Below, piece by piece: positions 22,943-31,107 of a stretch of 37,940 nucleotides of DNA (positions are counted from its first letter, which is position 1; the number at the start of each line of letters is the position of its first letter). The DNA comes from Polaromonas sp. Lineage in GTDB: Bacteria > Pseudomonadota > Gammaproteobacteria > Burkholderiales > Burkholderiaceae_C. The notes under the pieces were generated by a model that saw nothing but the letters and a program-made list of their open reading frames with translations, was not told the DNA's origin and searched no databases. The stretch is from NCBI RefSeq assembly GCF_030680935.1, contig NZ_JAUXUP010000073.1, forward strand, positions 1 to 37,940. The letters are read 5' to 3'. Made by a program: the position numbers and the translations under genes.

Positions 22943-23986
22943 ATGACAAAACGTATCTTTATCAAGACCTTCGCGGTACTGGCCGTCACGGCCGCCACGA
23001 CAGTTTTCAGCGCTGCCCAGGCGCAGAACACGCCCATCAAGTTCCAGCTCGACTGGCGTTTTGAAGGCCCGGCCGCGCTGTTTCTGACACCCGCCGCCAA
23101 GGGCTACTTCAAGGACGCCAAGCTCGATGTGACGGTGGACGCAGGCAATGGCTCAGGCGGTACCGTCACCCGCGTGGCCTCGGGCAGTTATGACATGGGT
23201 TTTGCCGATCTGGCTGCGCTGATGGAGTTTCACGCCAACAACCCGGATGCGGCCAACAAGCCGGTCGCCGTGATGATGGTCTACAACAACACGCCGGCTT
23301 CGGTCATGGCCCTGAAAAAATCCGGCATCAAGACCGTGGCCGATCTCAATGGCAAAAAGCTGGGTGCTCCGGTGTTTGACGCCGGCCGCCGCGCCTTCCC
23401 CATTTTTGCAAAAGCCAACAACATCAGCGGCGTGCAATGGACCGCGATGGACCCACCACTGCGCGAGACCATGCTGGTGCGCGGCGATGTCGATGCGATC
23501 ACCGGCTTTACCTTCACCTCGCTGCTCAACCTGGAAGCGCGCGGCGTGAAAGCAGAGGACGTGGTGGTTCTGCCCTATGCCGATAACGGCGTCAAGTTGT
23601 ACGGCAACGTCATCATCGCTTCGCCCAAACTCATCAAGGAAAACCCCGCCGCCGTGAAAGCCTTTCTACTGGCCTTCACCAAAGGCGTCAAAGAGGTGAT
23701 CGCCAAGCCGGCGCTGGCGATTGAAGACGTGAAGGCACGCGACGGCATCATCAACGTGCCGCTCGAAACCCGCCGCCTGCAACTGGCCATCGATACGGTG
23801 ATCAACAGCCCGGATGCCCGCGCTGACGGGTTTGGCCAGGTCAAAGGGCCACGGCTGTCCTTGATGGCCTCGCAGGTATCCGACGCCTTCAACACCAAAA
23901 CACGTGTCAGCCCCGACAGCGTGTGGAACGGCTCCTTCCTGCCCACCGTGGCTGAATTGAACGTCCTGCCTGCCGTCAAGAAGTAG
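22943..23986 (+). CDS. ABC transporter substrate-binding protein, NMT1/THI5-SsuA type
   Basis: A 347-residue periplasmic protein with a signal peptide (ending FSAAQAQ). The NMT1-like domain begins with IKFQLDWRFEGPAALFLTPA, AKGYFKDAKLDVTVDAGNGS and ASGSYDMGFADLAALMEF. The DWxxEGP...G-F opening is the pattern of receptors for pyrimidine-like, thiamine-precursor and nitrile or sulfonate compounds. It leads a three-gene importer (receptor, ATPase, permease) directly behind the allantoate genes. A purine-derived ureide (allantoin, hydantoin or similar) is therefore a plausible ligand; the evidence is context only. GGAG lies 9 bp upstream of the ATG. Confidence 0.9.
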   Translation: MTKRIFIKTFAVLAVTAATTVFSAAQAQNTPIKFQLDWRFEGPAALFLTPAAKGYFKDAKLDVTVDAGNGSGGTVTRVASGSYDMGFADLAALMEFHANNPDAANKPVAVMMVYNNTPASVMALKKSGIKTVADLNGKKLGAPVFDAGRRAFPIFAKANNISGVQWTAMDPPLRETMLVRGDVDAITGFTFTSLLNLEARGVKAEDVVVLPYADNGVKLYGNVIIASPKLIKENPAAVKAFLLAFTKGVKEVIAKPALAIEDVKARDGIINVPLETRRLQLAIDTVINSPDARADGFGQVKGPRLSLMASQVSDAFNTKTRVSPDSVWNGSFLPTVAELNVLPAVKK

Positions 23987-24075
23987 GAAGCCCAAGCCAT
24001 CGGCAACGGTGGTTGATACCACGGCCAGCCGACACGGCTGGCTGCAGCCTTCAGTACTCACGAAGATCCCCCACC

Positions 24076-24927
24076 ATGCAAGCAAACACCGCAGGCCATT
24101 TTGTTGACTTCAGCGATGTCTGGCTCGCCTACAACGAGGACTTGCTGGCGCAAAACCACTTTGCAGTGGAAGCGATTGACCTGAAGGTGCGTGAAGGCGA
24201 GTTCATCGCCATCGTCGGGCCTTCGGGTTGCGGCAAATCCACCTTCATGAAGCTGACCACCGGGCTGAAGATGCCGTCGAAGGGCCGCATCCTGATCGAC
24301 GGCCAGCCCGTCACCGGCCCGCTGAAAATATCGGGCATGGCTTTTCAGGCGCCCTCGCTGCTGCCGTGGCGGACCACGGTGGACAACGTGCTGCTGCCGC
24401 TGGAGATCGTCGAGCCCTTTCGCAGCCAGTTCAAATCGCGGCGCAAGGAGTTTGAAGAACGCGCACGCAAGCTGCTGCAAAAAGTCGGCCTGGGCGGATA
24501 CGAAGACAAATTTCCGTGGCAGTTGTCGGGCGGCATGCAGCAGCGCGTGAGCATTTGCCGGGCGCTGATTCACGAGCCCAAAATGTTGTTGCTGGACGAG
24601 CCCTTTGGCGCACTCGACGCCTTCACGCGCGAAGAGTTGTGGTGCATTTTGCGCGACCTCTGGACCGAGCAACGTTTCAACGTCATTCTGGTCACGCATG
24701 ATTTGCGCGAGTCGGTTTTTCTGGCCGACACGGTGTACGTGATGAGCAAAAGCCCGGGGCGCTTTGTCGTCAAGCGCGAAATCGATTTGCCGCGCCCGCG
24801 CGACCTGGAAGTGACTTACACCCAGGCCTTCGGCGACATCGTGCATGAACTGCGCAGCCATATTGGCGCCATCCGCAGCCCGGTGACAGCCACCCCCACT
24901 GCGGCGCCAGCCGCCCTCACACCATGA
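24076..24927 (+). CDS. ABC transporter ATP-binding protein, SsuB/TauB type
   Basis: A 283-residue ATPase. I choose ATG 24076 (MQANTAGHFVDFSDVWLAYN) over a TTG at 24013, because homologous sequence begins here. Walker A GPSGCGKST, Q-loop FQAPSLLPWRT, signature LSGGMQQRVSICRAL, Walker B MLLLDEPFGALDAF and the H-loop VTHDLRESVFLAD are all present. Residues after ~265 form a Pro/Ala-rich tail. It overlaps the permease start by 4 bp (ATGA). It energises import by the neighbouring receptor and permease. Confidence 0.93.
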   Translation: MQANTAGHFVDFSDVWLAYNEDLLAQNHFAVEAIDLKVREGEFIAIVGPSGCGKSTFMKLTTGLKMPSKGRILIDGQPVTGPLKISGMAFQAPSLLPWRTTVDNVLLPLEIVEPFRSQFKSRRKEFEERARKLLQKVGLGGYEDKFPWQLSGGMQQRVSICRALIHEPKMLLLDEPFGALDAFTREELWCILRDLWTEQRFNVILVTHDLRESVFLADTVYVMSKSPGRFVVKREIDLPRPRDLEVTYTQAFGDIVHELRSHIGAIRSPVTATPTAAPAALTP

Positions 24928-25691
24928 CCAAAAAACAGATGGAGCGCTGGTCGCCTTTTGCCTTGCTGCTGGTCATCCTCGCGCTCTGGCAGGCGGTGGT
25001 GATGGTGTTTGGCATTGCCGAATACATCTTCCCCGCGCCGCTGGCCATTGCAGAGGCCATGGCCGAGTTTGCCGGCCCGATTGCACAGGCCGCCTGGAAA
25101 ACCTTCTGGGTCACCATGGTCGGCTTCGGCATCTCCATCGTGGTCGGCGTGATGCTGGGCTTTCTGGTCGGCTCATCGCGCCTGGCCTACGCTGCCGTGT
25201 ACCCGCTGCTGGTGGCTTTCAACGCCGTGCCCAAGGCGGCGATTGTGCCCATCCTGATTGTCTGGTTCGGCATTGGTGTGGGCCCCGGCATTCTGACTGC
25301 CTTTTTGATCTCGTTTTTCCCGATCACCGTCAACATGGCCACCGGCCTGGCCACGCTGGAGCCCGAGCTGGAAGACGTGTTGCGCGTGCTGGGTGCCAAA
25401 CGCTGGGACGTGCTGGTCAAGGTTGGCCTCCCGCGCTCCATGCCCTACTTTTACGGCTCGCTCAAGATCGCCATCACGCTGGCTTTTGTCGGCACGGTGC
25501 TGGCCGAGATGACCGCCGGTGATTCCGGCATTGGCTACCTGATGCTCAGCGCCGGATCACAACAGCGCATGGCGCTGGCCTTTGCCGGGCTGGTGGTGAT
25601 TGGTGCGATGGCGATGATCATGTACGAGCTGTTCAGCTACATCGAGAAACACACCACGGCCTGGGCGCATCGCGGCACGCAGGGCGAGTGA
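24924..25691 (+). CDS. ABC transporter permease, SsuC/TauC type
   Basis: A 255-residue inner-membrane protein with about six hydrophobic segments, starting with WSPFALLLVILALWQAVVMV. The EAA loop that contacts the ATPase is visible as ELEDVLRVLGAKRWDVLVKV followed by GLPRSMPYFYGSLKIA. It is the last gene of the transporter operon and probably works as a homodimer. A 60-bp repeat and a hairpin-rich element follow before the convergent DUF1854 gene. Confidence 0.92.
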   Translation: MTKKQMERWSPFALLLVILALWQAVVMVFGIAEYIFPAPLAIAEAMAEFAGPIAQAAWKTFWVTMVGFGISIVVGVMLGFLVGSSRLAYAAVYPLLVAFNAVPKAAIVPILIVWFGIGVGPGILTAFLISFFPITVNMATGLATLEPELEDVLRVLGAKRWDVLVKVGLPRSMPYFYGSLKIAITLAFVGTVLAEMTAGDSGIGYLMLSAGSQQRMALAFAGLVVIGAMAMIMYELFSYIEKHTTAWAHRGTQGE

Positions 25692-25726
25692 AAAACCGGT
25701 CCTGAAAACCTGTACGCCTGGTTTTT

Positions 25727-25786
25727 CAAGACAAATCGGTCTGTAGCCCTTACTACGCTTACGTAAACAGCTACTGAATTAATAGC
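25727..25786 (-). repeat. 60-bp dispersed repeat, copy 5
   Basis: On the minus strand it begins GCTATTAATTCAGTAGCTGT and contains AAGGGCTACAGACCGATTTG. It lies 35 bp after the permease stop codon. Confidence 0.83.
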
Positions 25787-25801
25787 AATTTTGATCCTGC
25801 C

Positions 25802-25891
25802 CGTCATCCCGGACTCGATCCGGGATCCCTCCTGGCATCGCGCAAATGCCGGGCCAGCGCAACATGGTTGGCGGATCGGGTCCGCCATGAC
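25802..25891. repeat. REPIN-like element: two inverted palindromes around a third hairpin
   Basis: The left arm has hairpin ATCCCGGA-CTCGA-TCCGGGAT (25806-25826). The right arm has GGCGGA-TCGGG-TCCGCC (25870-25886). Read on opposite strands the arms align (CGTCATCCCGGACTCGATCC against GGTCATGGCGGACCCGATCC), and their stem differences are compensatory. A smaller hairpin GGCAT-N7-ATGCC (25834-25850) lies between. It occupies the gap between convergent genes and may also act as a two-way terminator. Confidence 0.6.
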
Positions 25892-25895
25892 CGCC

Positions 25896-26378
25896 TTAGA
25901 GAAAACGCTCGAGCAGCCGTCGCGACGCCCGGTCCAGCGCGCCCATGTCTTTCACGCTGAAATGCACGCCGTGGCCGGCGGCGATCAACAGCGACTGGCG
26001 GCTCAGGCGGCGTATGTCTTCTTCGCCCTTGAGCACAAACGAGGTCTCGCCCCGGTCGGTGTCTACCCGCCAGGTGCTGGGTGTGCCAAAGCTGGAGACA
26101 CTTTTCAGCGCCGTGATCTCGGGCACAAAGTCGCGCAGGGCCAGCTCTTCCTCCAGCAGGCTGCGCAGCGCCGGCGGCAAGTTGTCCAGCCGCTCCAGCC
26201 AGGCGAGTTCATGGCCCTCGCTGCTGACCAGCGAGATGCCTTCACCTGGGGCGGCAATCGGAAAGGCACGCACCGGAACAACACCGGCGTGTTGCCGGCC
26301 CTGGCTGTCGGTCAGCAGCAGGCGGCCTGAAGCGTGGCGTTCAAGCACGAAAGAAATCAGGGGTGTTGCCTCAGACAT
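25896..26378 (-). CDS. Cyanophycin metabolism-associated DUF1854 family protein
   Basis: A 160-residue soluble protein starting at ATG 26378 (MSEATPLISFVLERHASGRL). Visible blocks: VVPVRAFPIAAPGEGISLVS, HELAWLERLDNLPPALRSLL, FVPEITALKSVSSFGTPSTW and GEEDIRRLSRQSLLIAAGHG, with no signal peptide or membrane segment. This is the DUF1854 family, which I know as regularly paired with an ABC transporter next to cyanophycin synthetase genes in betaproteobacteria. The start codon lies inside the transporter gene (8-bp overlap), so the two proteins are made together and probably interact. Biochemical function is unknown. Confidence 0.85.
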   Translation of the reverse strand: MSEATPLISFVLERHASGRLLLTDSQGRQHAGVVPVRAFPIAAPGEGISLVSSEGHELAWLERLDNLPPALRSLLEEELALRDFVPEITALKSVSSFGTPSTWRVDTDRGETSFVLKGEEDIRRLSRQSLLIAAGHGVHFSVKDMGALDRASRRLLERFL

Positions 26379-28698
26379 TGCCACTCCGCTGCGCGGTATG
26401 CGCCACCTGTGAGGTGGCCAGCGCAATGCGGCCTTCTTCGGCATCAACATTGCCTTCGCTGTCGACCTGGCGCGCCTGCGCTTCGTAAAGCCGCCAGTAG
26501 GCGCCCTGTTTGGCCATCAGCTCGTCATGCGGGCCGACCTCCACCACCTGACCACGGTCCATCACCACCAGGCGGTCGGCCTTGCGCAAGGTGGACAGGC
26601 GGTGGGCAATCGCAATCGTCGTGCGGCCCTGCACCAGGTTGTCGAGCGCTTTCTGGATTTCCTGCTCGGTCTCGGTGTCCACCGACGAGGTGGCTTCATC
26701 CAGAATCAAAATGCGCGGGTCTATCAGCAGCGCGCGCGCAATCGAGATGCGCTGGCGCTCACCGCCCGACAGTCCCTGGCCGCGCTCGCCGACCAGGGAG
26801 TCATACCCCTGCGGCAGGCGCAGAATAAATTCGTGCGCATGGGCGGCACGGGCGGCGGCCACAATCTCGGCGCGGCTGGCGCCGGGTTTGCCATAGGCGA
26901 TGTTCTCGGCAATCGTGCCGAAGAATAAAAATGGCTCTTGCAGAACCAGGCCGATGTTGCGCCTGTAGTCGGCGACACCAAAACGCCGGATGTCGGTGCC
27001 GTCCACACTGATGCTGCCGTCGGTCACGTCGTAAAAGCGGCAGATCAGGTTGACCAGCGTGCTTTTGCCCGAGCCGCTGTGGCCGACCAGGCCTATCATC
27101 TCGCCCGGTTGAATCACCAGATCCAGCCCACGGATCACCGCGCGGTTGCCGTAGCGAAAGCCCAGGCCGTTCATCTCGATGCGGCCCTGTAGCGGCCCCA
27201 TGGCCACCGGATTGGCCGGCTCGGGCACGTTGGAGACGTGGTCAAGGATGTCAAAGATGCGCTTGGCGCCGGACGCAGCTTTTTGCGTCACCGACACAAT
27301 GCGGCTCATGGAGTCGAGCCGTGTGTAAAAGCGGCCAATGTAGGCAATAAAGGCGGTCAACACCCCCACCGTGATCTGCTGTTTGGAGACCAGCCAGATG
27401 CCAAAAGCCCAGACCACCAGCAGGCCGATTTCTGTCAGCAGCGACACCGTGGGCGTGAACAGCGACCAGACCTTGTTGAGCTTGTCGTTGACCATCAGGT
27501 TGTGCACGTTGGCATCGCGGAACCGCTGGGCTTCGCGCTTTTCCTGGGCGAAGGCCTTGACCACACGGATGCCGGGAATGGTGTCGGCCAGCACATTGGT
27601 CACCTCGGACCAGACCCGGTCTATCTTTTCAAAGCCGGTGCGCAGCCGCTCCCGCACCGCGTGGATCATCCAGGCAATAAACGGCAAGGGCAGCAGGGTC
27701 ACCAGCGCCAGCCAGGGGTTGATGGAAAACAGGATGACGGCGGTCATCAGGATCATCAGCACGTCGGTCGCAAAATCCAGCGCATGCAAGGAAAGGAAAA
27801 CATTGATGCGGTCAGTCTCTGAGCCGATGCGCGCCATCAGGTCACCGGTGCGTTTGCCGCCAAAGTAGTCCAGCGACAGCTCCAGCAGGTGGTCAAAGGT
27901 AGCGGTGCGCAGGTCGGCGCCTATGCGTTCAGACACCAGGGCGAGCAAATAGGTGCGGGCCCAGTTCAGACCCCAGCCGACCAGCGCGGCTGCCAACAAG
28001 GCACCCAGGATGGCCAGCACCTTCCACGACTCGATCTGTTGACCGTTCTGGAACGGGATCAGGATGTCGTCAATCAGTGGAATCGTCAGATAGGGCGGCA
28101 CCAGCGTGGCGGCGGTGGATGCCAGCGTCAGGGCAAAACCGGCCGCCAGCTGTCCCTGGTAGGGCCGGGCAAAGCGCCACAGGCGCAGCAGCACCCAGGT
28201 GGACGGCGCCGTGTGCAGCTCCCGGGCGCAGGCCGGGCAGTCGTCGCTGTCCGGCGGCAAAATGGCGTCGCACAAGGGGCACAGGGCGATGTCATCACCG
28301 CTCAGGCTGTCGCCCTGGGGTTCAGCCTGTTTGGCAAAGAGACGTACCAGACGCAAAACCTGCAGGTTGACCGCCAACGTGAAACGCCAGCTTGCCAGCC
28401 GCTCATCGCCAAGGTGCAGCTCCAGGGTACCCACGCCGGCATGGTCGAAGTGGCGCAGGGACAGCGCCGGTCGGCCGCTTTGCTGCAAAGGCCAGCTGCG
28501 CCATTGGCCGGTTTCGGGGTACCTGGCCATCAGGCGCTGGTCGGTCAGGGCCAAGCAGCCGGGGGAAAACCGAAGTTGCTGATTCAGGTCAACCAGCACC
28601 ATGCATAGAACGTTCTCATGGCTGGCGAGTTGCGCGTGCAGGTCTGTCTGTGCCTGGGCTGCCTCACTGGGGGCGTCCGCCGGATGGGAATGTTGCAT
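26371..28698 (-). CDS. Cyanophycin metabolism-associated ABC transporter with zinc ribbon
   Basis: A 775-residue fused permease-ATPase (exporter type). I choose ATG 28698; the longer open frame to 30897 is only the antisense of cphA'. Residues 1-~135 are a PH-like or recognition domain of unknown role. Cysteines CPLC (140-143) and CPAC (154-157) form a rubredoxin-like zinc ribbon. The transmembrane domain (~175-470) is of the MsbA/LmrA type (DYFGGKRTGDLMARIGSETD, AYIGRFYTRLDSMSRI). The ATPase domain has GHSGSGKST, LSGGERQRISIARALL, ILILDEATSSVD and AHRLSTL. It is divergent from cphA' and overlaps the DUF1854 gene. Substrate unknown; lipid, peptide or cyanophycin-related cargo are all possible. 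Confidence 0.9.
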   Translation of the reverse strand: MQHSHPADAPSEAAQAQTDLHAQLASHENVLCMVLVDLNQQLRFSPGCLALTDQRLMARYPETGQWRSWPLQQSGRPALSLRHFDHAGVGTLELHLGDERLASWRFTLAVNLQVLRLVRLFAKQAEPQGDSLSGDDIALCPLCDAILPPDSDDCPACARELHTAPSTWVLLRLWRFARPYQGQLAAGFALTLASTAATLVPPYLTIPLIDDILIPFQNGQQIESWKVLAILGALLAAALVGWGLNWARTYLLALVSERIGADLRTATFDHLLELSLDYFGGKRTGDLMARIGSETDRINVFLSLHALDFATDVLMILMTAVILFSINPWLALVTLLPLPFIAWMIHAVRERLRTGFEKIDRVWSEVTNVLADTIPGIRVVKAFAQEKREAQRFRDANVHNLMVNDKLNKVWSLFTPTVSLLTEIGLLVVWAFGIWLVSKQQITVGVLTAFIAYIGRFYTRLDSMSRIVSVTQKAASGAKRIFDILDHVSNVPEPANPVAMGPLQGRIEMNGLGFRYGNRAVIRGLDLVIQPGEMIGLVGHSGSGKSTLVNLICRFYDVTDGSISVDGTDIRRFGVADYRRNIGLVLQEPFLFFGTIAENIAYGKPGASRAEIVAAARAAHAHEFILRLPQGYDSLVGERGQGLSGGERQRISIARALLIDPRILILDEATSSVDTETEQEIQKALDNLVQGRTTIAIAHRLSTLRKADRLVVMDRGQVVEVGPHDELMAKQGAYWRLYEAQARQVDSEGNVDAEEGRIALATSQVAHTAQRSGNV

Positions 28699-28881
28699 TG
28701 TGAAGTGAAAGCGGAAAAAACCGGTGCGAGGGAGGGTTTTGGTACCGGAAGCTGCATTTTCGCCTATGAACCAGCCCGCCGATCCGACACTTTGCCCGCA
28801 TAAAACTTGAACACGCCTGCCGGACGCCCGACCATCCAAGAACGTTGCCCCGGCCCGACCGGTTGACCGAAACACCAAAAC

Positions 28882-31107
28882 ATGAGTAAAAAGGACGACA
28901 TCCAGCTGCTGCGCATCAACTACCTGCGCGGCCCGAATATCTGGACCTACCGACCGGTGCTGGAAACCTGGCTTGACCTCGGTACCCTCGAAGACTTCCC
29001 GTCCAACCTGCTGCCGGGCTTCAGCGACCGGCTGGTAGCCCTGCTGCCAGCGCTGGTGGAGCACCACTGTGGCGTCGGAGAACGCGGGGGGTTCATCGAA
29101 CGCCTCTATGAAGGCACGTGGCTCGGCCACGTGCTCGAACATGTGGTCATCGAACTGCTCAACCTGGCCGACATGCCGACCGGCTTCGGCCAGACACGCA
29201 GCACCTCGCAACGCGGCATTTACCGCATGGTTTTTCGTGCGCGCGACGAGCAGGTTGCCCGCAGTGCGCTGGCCGAGGGCCACAGACTGCTGATGGCTGC
29301 CGTCAACAGCAGCACCGATGGCCCGGCGTATGGCGTGCCTGAACTGCAGGGCGCCGTTGACCGCGTGCGCGCGAAAGTCGACGAGTGTTACCTCGGCCCC
29401 AGCACGGCGGCAATTGTGGCGGCAGCCACTGAGCGGCGCATTCCGCACATTCGTCTGAACGACGGCAACCTGGTACAACTTGGCTACGGCGCTGCCCAGC
29501 GCCGCATCTGGACCGCTGAAACCGAGTTCACCAGCGCCATCGCCGAAGGCATCGCTGGCGACAAGGACCTGACCAAAAGCCTGCTGGCCTCCTGCGGCGT
29601 GCCGGTGCCCGAGGGGAAAATTGTCAACAGCGTGCAGGCAGCCTGGGAGGCAGCGCAAGAAATTGGTCTGCCGGTGGTGGTCAAACCGAGCGACGGCAAC
29701 CACGGGCGCGGCGTCTCTCTGGACCTCAAGACACAGGCGCAATTTGAAGACGCTTTTCACCTCGCGGCCCGGCACGGCAGCGAGGTGATGGTGGAACGTT
29801 TTGTGCGAGGTCATGAGCACCGCCTGCTCGTGGTCGGTGGTCGGGTGGTGGCTGCCGCCCGGGGCGAAACTGCGTCCATCACTGGTGACGGCAAGGCCAG
29901 TGTTGCCGAACTGGTAGAAACCCAGCTCAACACCGACCCCCGGCGCGGTCCGAGCGAAGACTTTCCGCTCAGCCCGATACGCATCGACACCGACACCGCC
30001 ATCCTGCTGGACCTGCAGCGCCAGGGGCTCACCCCCACTTCGGTGCCCGCGACAGGCCATGAAGTGCTGATCCAGCGCAACGGCAATGTGTCCATCGACT
30101 GCACCGATGAGCTTCACCCTGACGTGGAACACATGGTCTCGCTGGCGGCCAGGGTAGTGGGTCTGGACATCGCCGGCGTCGATCTGGTGGCGCAGGACAT
30201 CTCCAAACCCTTGCATGCCCAGGGCGGCGCGATTGTCGAGGTCAACGCCGGACCAGGGCTGCTGATGCACCTCAAGCCGGCAGAAGGCGCGCCGCGCCCG
30301 GTCGGCCGCGCCATCTGCGAGCACCTGTTTCCCGTCACCTCCGACACCACCGGCGCCGGGCGTATTCCCGTGATCGGTATCGCCGGTTCCGCCGGAACCC
30401 ACAGCATTGCGCGCCTGGTCGCCTGGCTGCTGCAGCTGTCCGGCCGTTACACCGGCCTGGCCTGCCGCAGTGGCCTGTTCCTCGACGGGCGCTGCCTGGA
30501 CGCCAGCGACTGCACACACTGGGAGGCCGGCCAGCGGCTGCTGATCAACCGCGCGGTGCAGGCGGCGGTGTTTGAAAACGGTGCCGACACGATTTTGCGT
30601 ACCGGCCTGGCCTATGACCGCTGCCAGGTGGGCGTGGTCACCGATCTGGATGGCCCGGACACGCTTGGCGATTTCGACATCTTTGACGACGAGCCGATGT
30701 TCAAGGTCATGCGCTCGCAGGTTGATGTGGTACTTCCCGAAGGGGTTGCGGTGTTGCATGCCGCACACAACCGCATTGTCGATATGGCCCCCCTGTGCGA
30801 CGGCGAAGTCATTTTTTACGCCACCGACCCAACGCTTGCAGCCATCACTGCGCACCTGGCGAGCGGTGGGCGTGCGGTTTTTGTGCGTCAGGGGCAAGTG
30901 GTGCTGGCCACCGGTTCCAGCGAAGTCTTTTTACCCGGCCTGGACAAGCTCAGCGCCTGGCAGGGCCGCCATATTCCCACCGCCGAAGCAAATCTGCTGG
31001 CCGCCATCGCGGTTGCCTGGGCGCTCGGCATTTCCCTCGGCCTGATTGGTGCGGGCATTGAAGCCTTCGAGTCCAGCGCCACCCAGACCGGAAAGGCCGC
31101 ACGATGA
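28882..31107 (+). CDS. cphA': Cyanophycin synthetase-like protein CphA' with degenerate Mur-ligase half
   Basis: A 741-residue homologue of the downstream cphA. The N-terminal domain (1-~160) and the ATP-grasp domain (~220-480: VVVKPSDGNHGRGVSLDLKT, HRLLVVGGRVVAAARG, IVEVNAGPGLLMHLKP) look complete. In the Mur-ligase-like half the P-loop, normally GTNGKTT, reads GIAGSAGTHS (residues ~499-508), without Lys or Thr. The C-terminal Mur domain with DYGHNPDA is absent. In cyanophycin synthetase the ATP-grasp half adds Asp and the Mur half adds Arg, so this protein should lack the Arg-ligase activity. Tandem cphA'-cphA pairs are known in Burkholderiales. It overlaps cphA by 4 bp. Confidence 0.9.
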   Translation: MSKKDDIQLLRINYLRGPNIWTYRPVLETWLDLGTLEDFPSNLLPGFSDRLVALLPALVEHHCGVGERGGFIERLYEGTWLGHVLEHVVIELLNLADMPTGFGQTRSTSQRGIYRMVFRARDEQVARSALAEGHRLLMAAVNSSTDGPAYGVPELQGAVDRVRAKVDECYLGPSTAAIVAAATERRIPHIRLNDGNLVQLGYGAAQRRIWTAETEFTSAIAEGIAGDKDLTKSLLASCGVPVPEGKIVNSVQAAWEAAQEIGLPVVVKPSDGNHGRGVSLDLKTQAQFEDAFHLAARHGSEVMVERFVRGHEHRLLVVGGRVVAAARGETASITGDGKASVAELVETQLNTDPRRGPSEDFPLSPIRIDTDTAILLDLQRQGLTPTSVPATGHEVLIQRNGNVSIDCTDELHPDVEHMVSLAARVVGLDIAGVDLVAQDISKPLHAQGGAIVEVNAGPGLLMHLKPAEGAPRPVGRAICEHLFPVTSDTTGAGRIPVIGIAGSAGTHSIARLVAWLLQLSGRYTGLACRSGLFLDGRCLDASDCTHWEAGQRLLINRAVQAAVFENGADTILRTGLAYDRCQVGVVTDLDGPDTLGDFDIFDDEPMFKVMRSQVDVVLPEGVAVLHAAHNRIVDMAPLCDGEVIFYATDPTLAAITAHLASGGRAVFVRQGQVVLATGSSEVFLPGLDKLSAWQGRHIPTAEANLLAAIAVAWALGISLGLIGAGIEAFESSATQTGKAAR

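Noticed and set aside
28699..30897. Extension of the ABC exporter frame to 1508 codons
   Set aside because: The extra part is antisense to cphA' and has no family similarity; the exporter starts normally at 28698.
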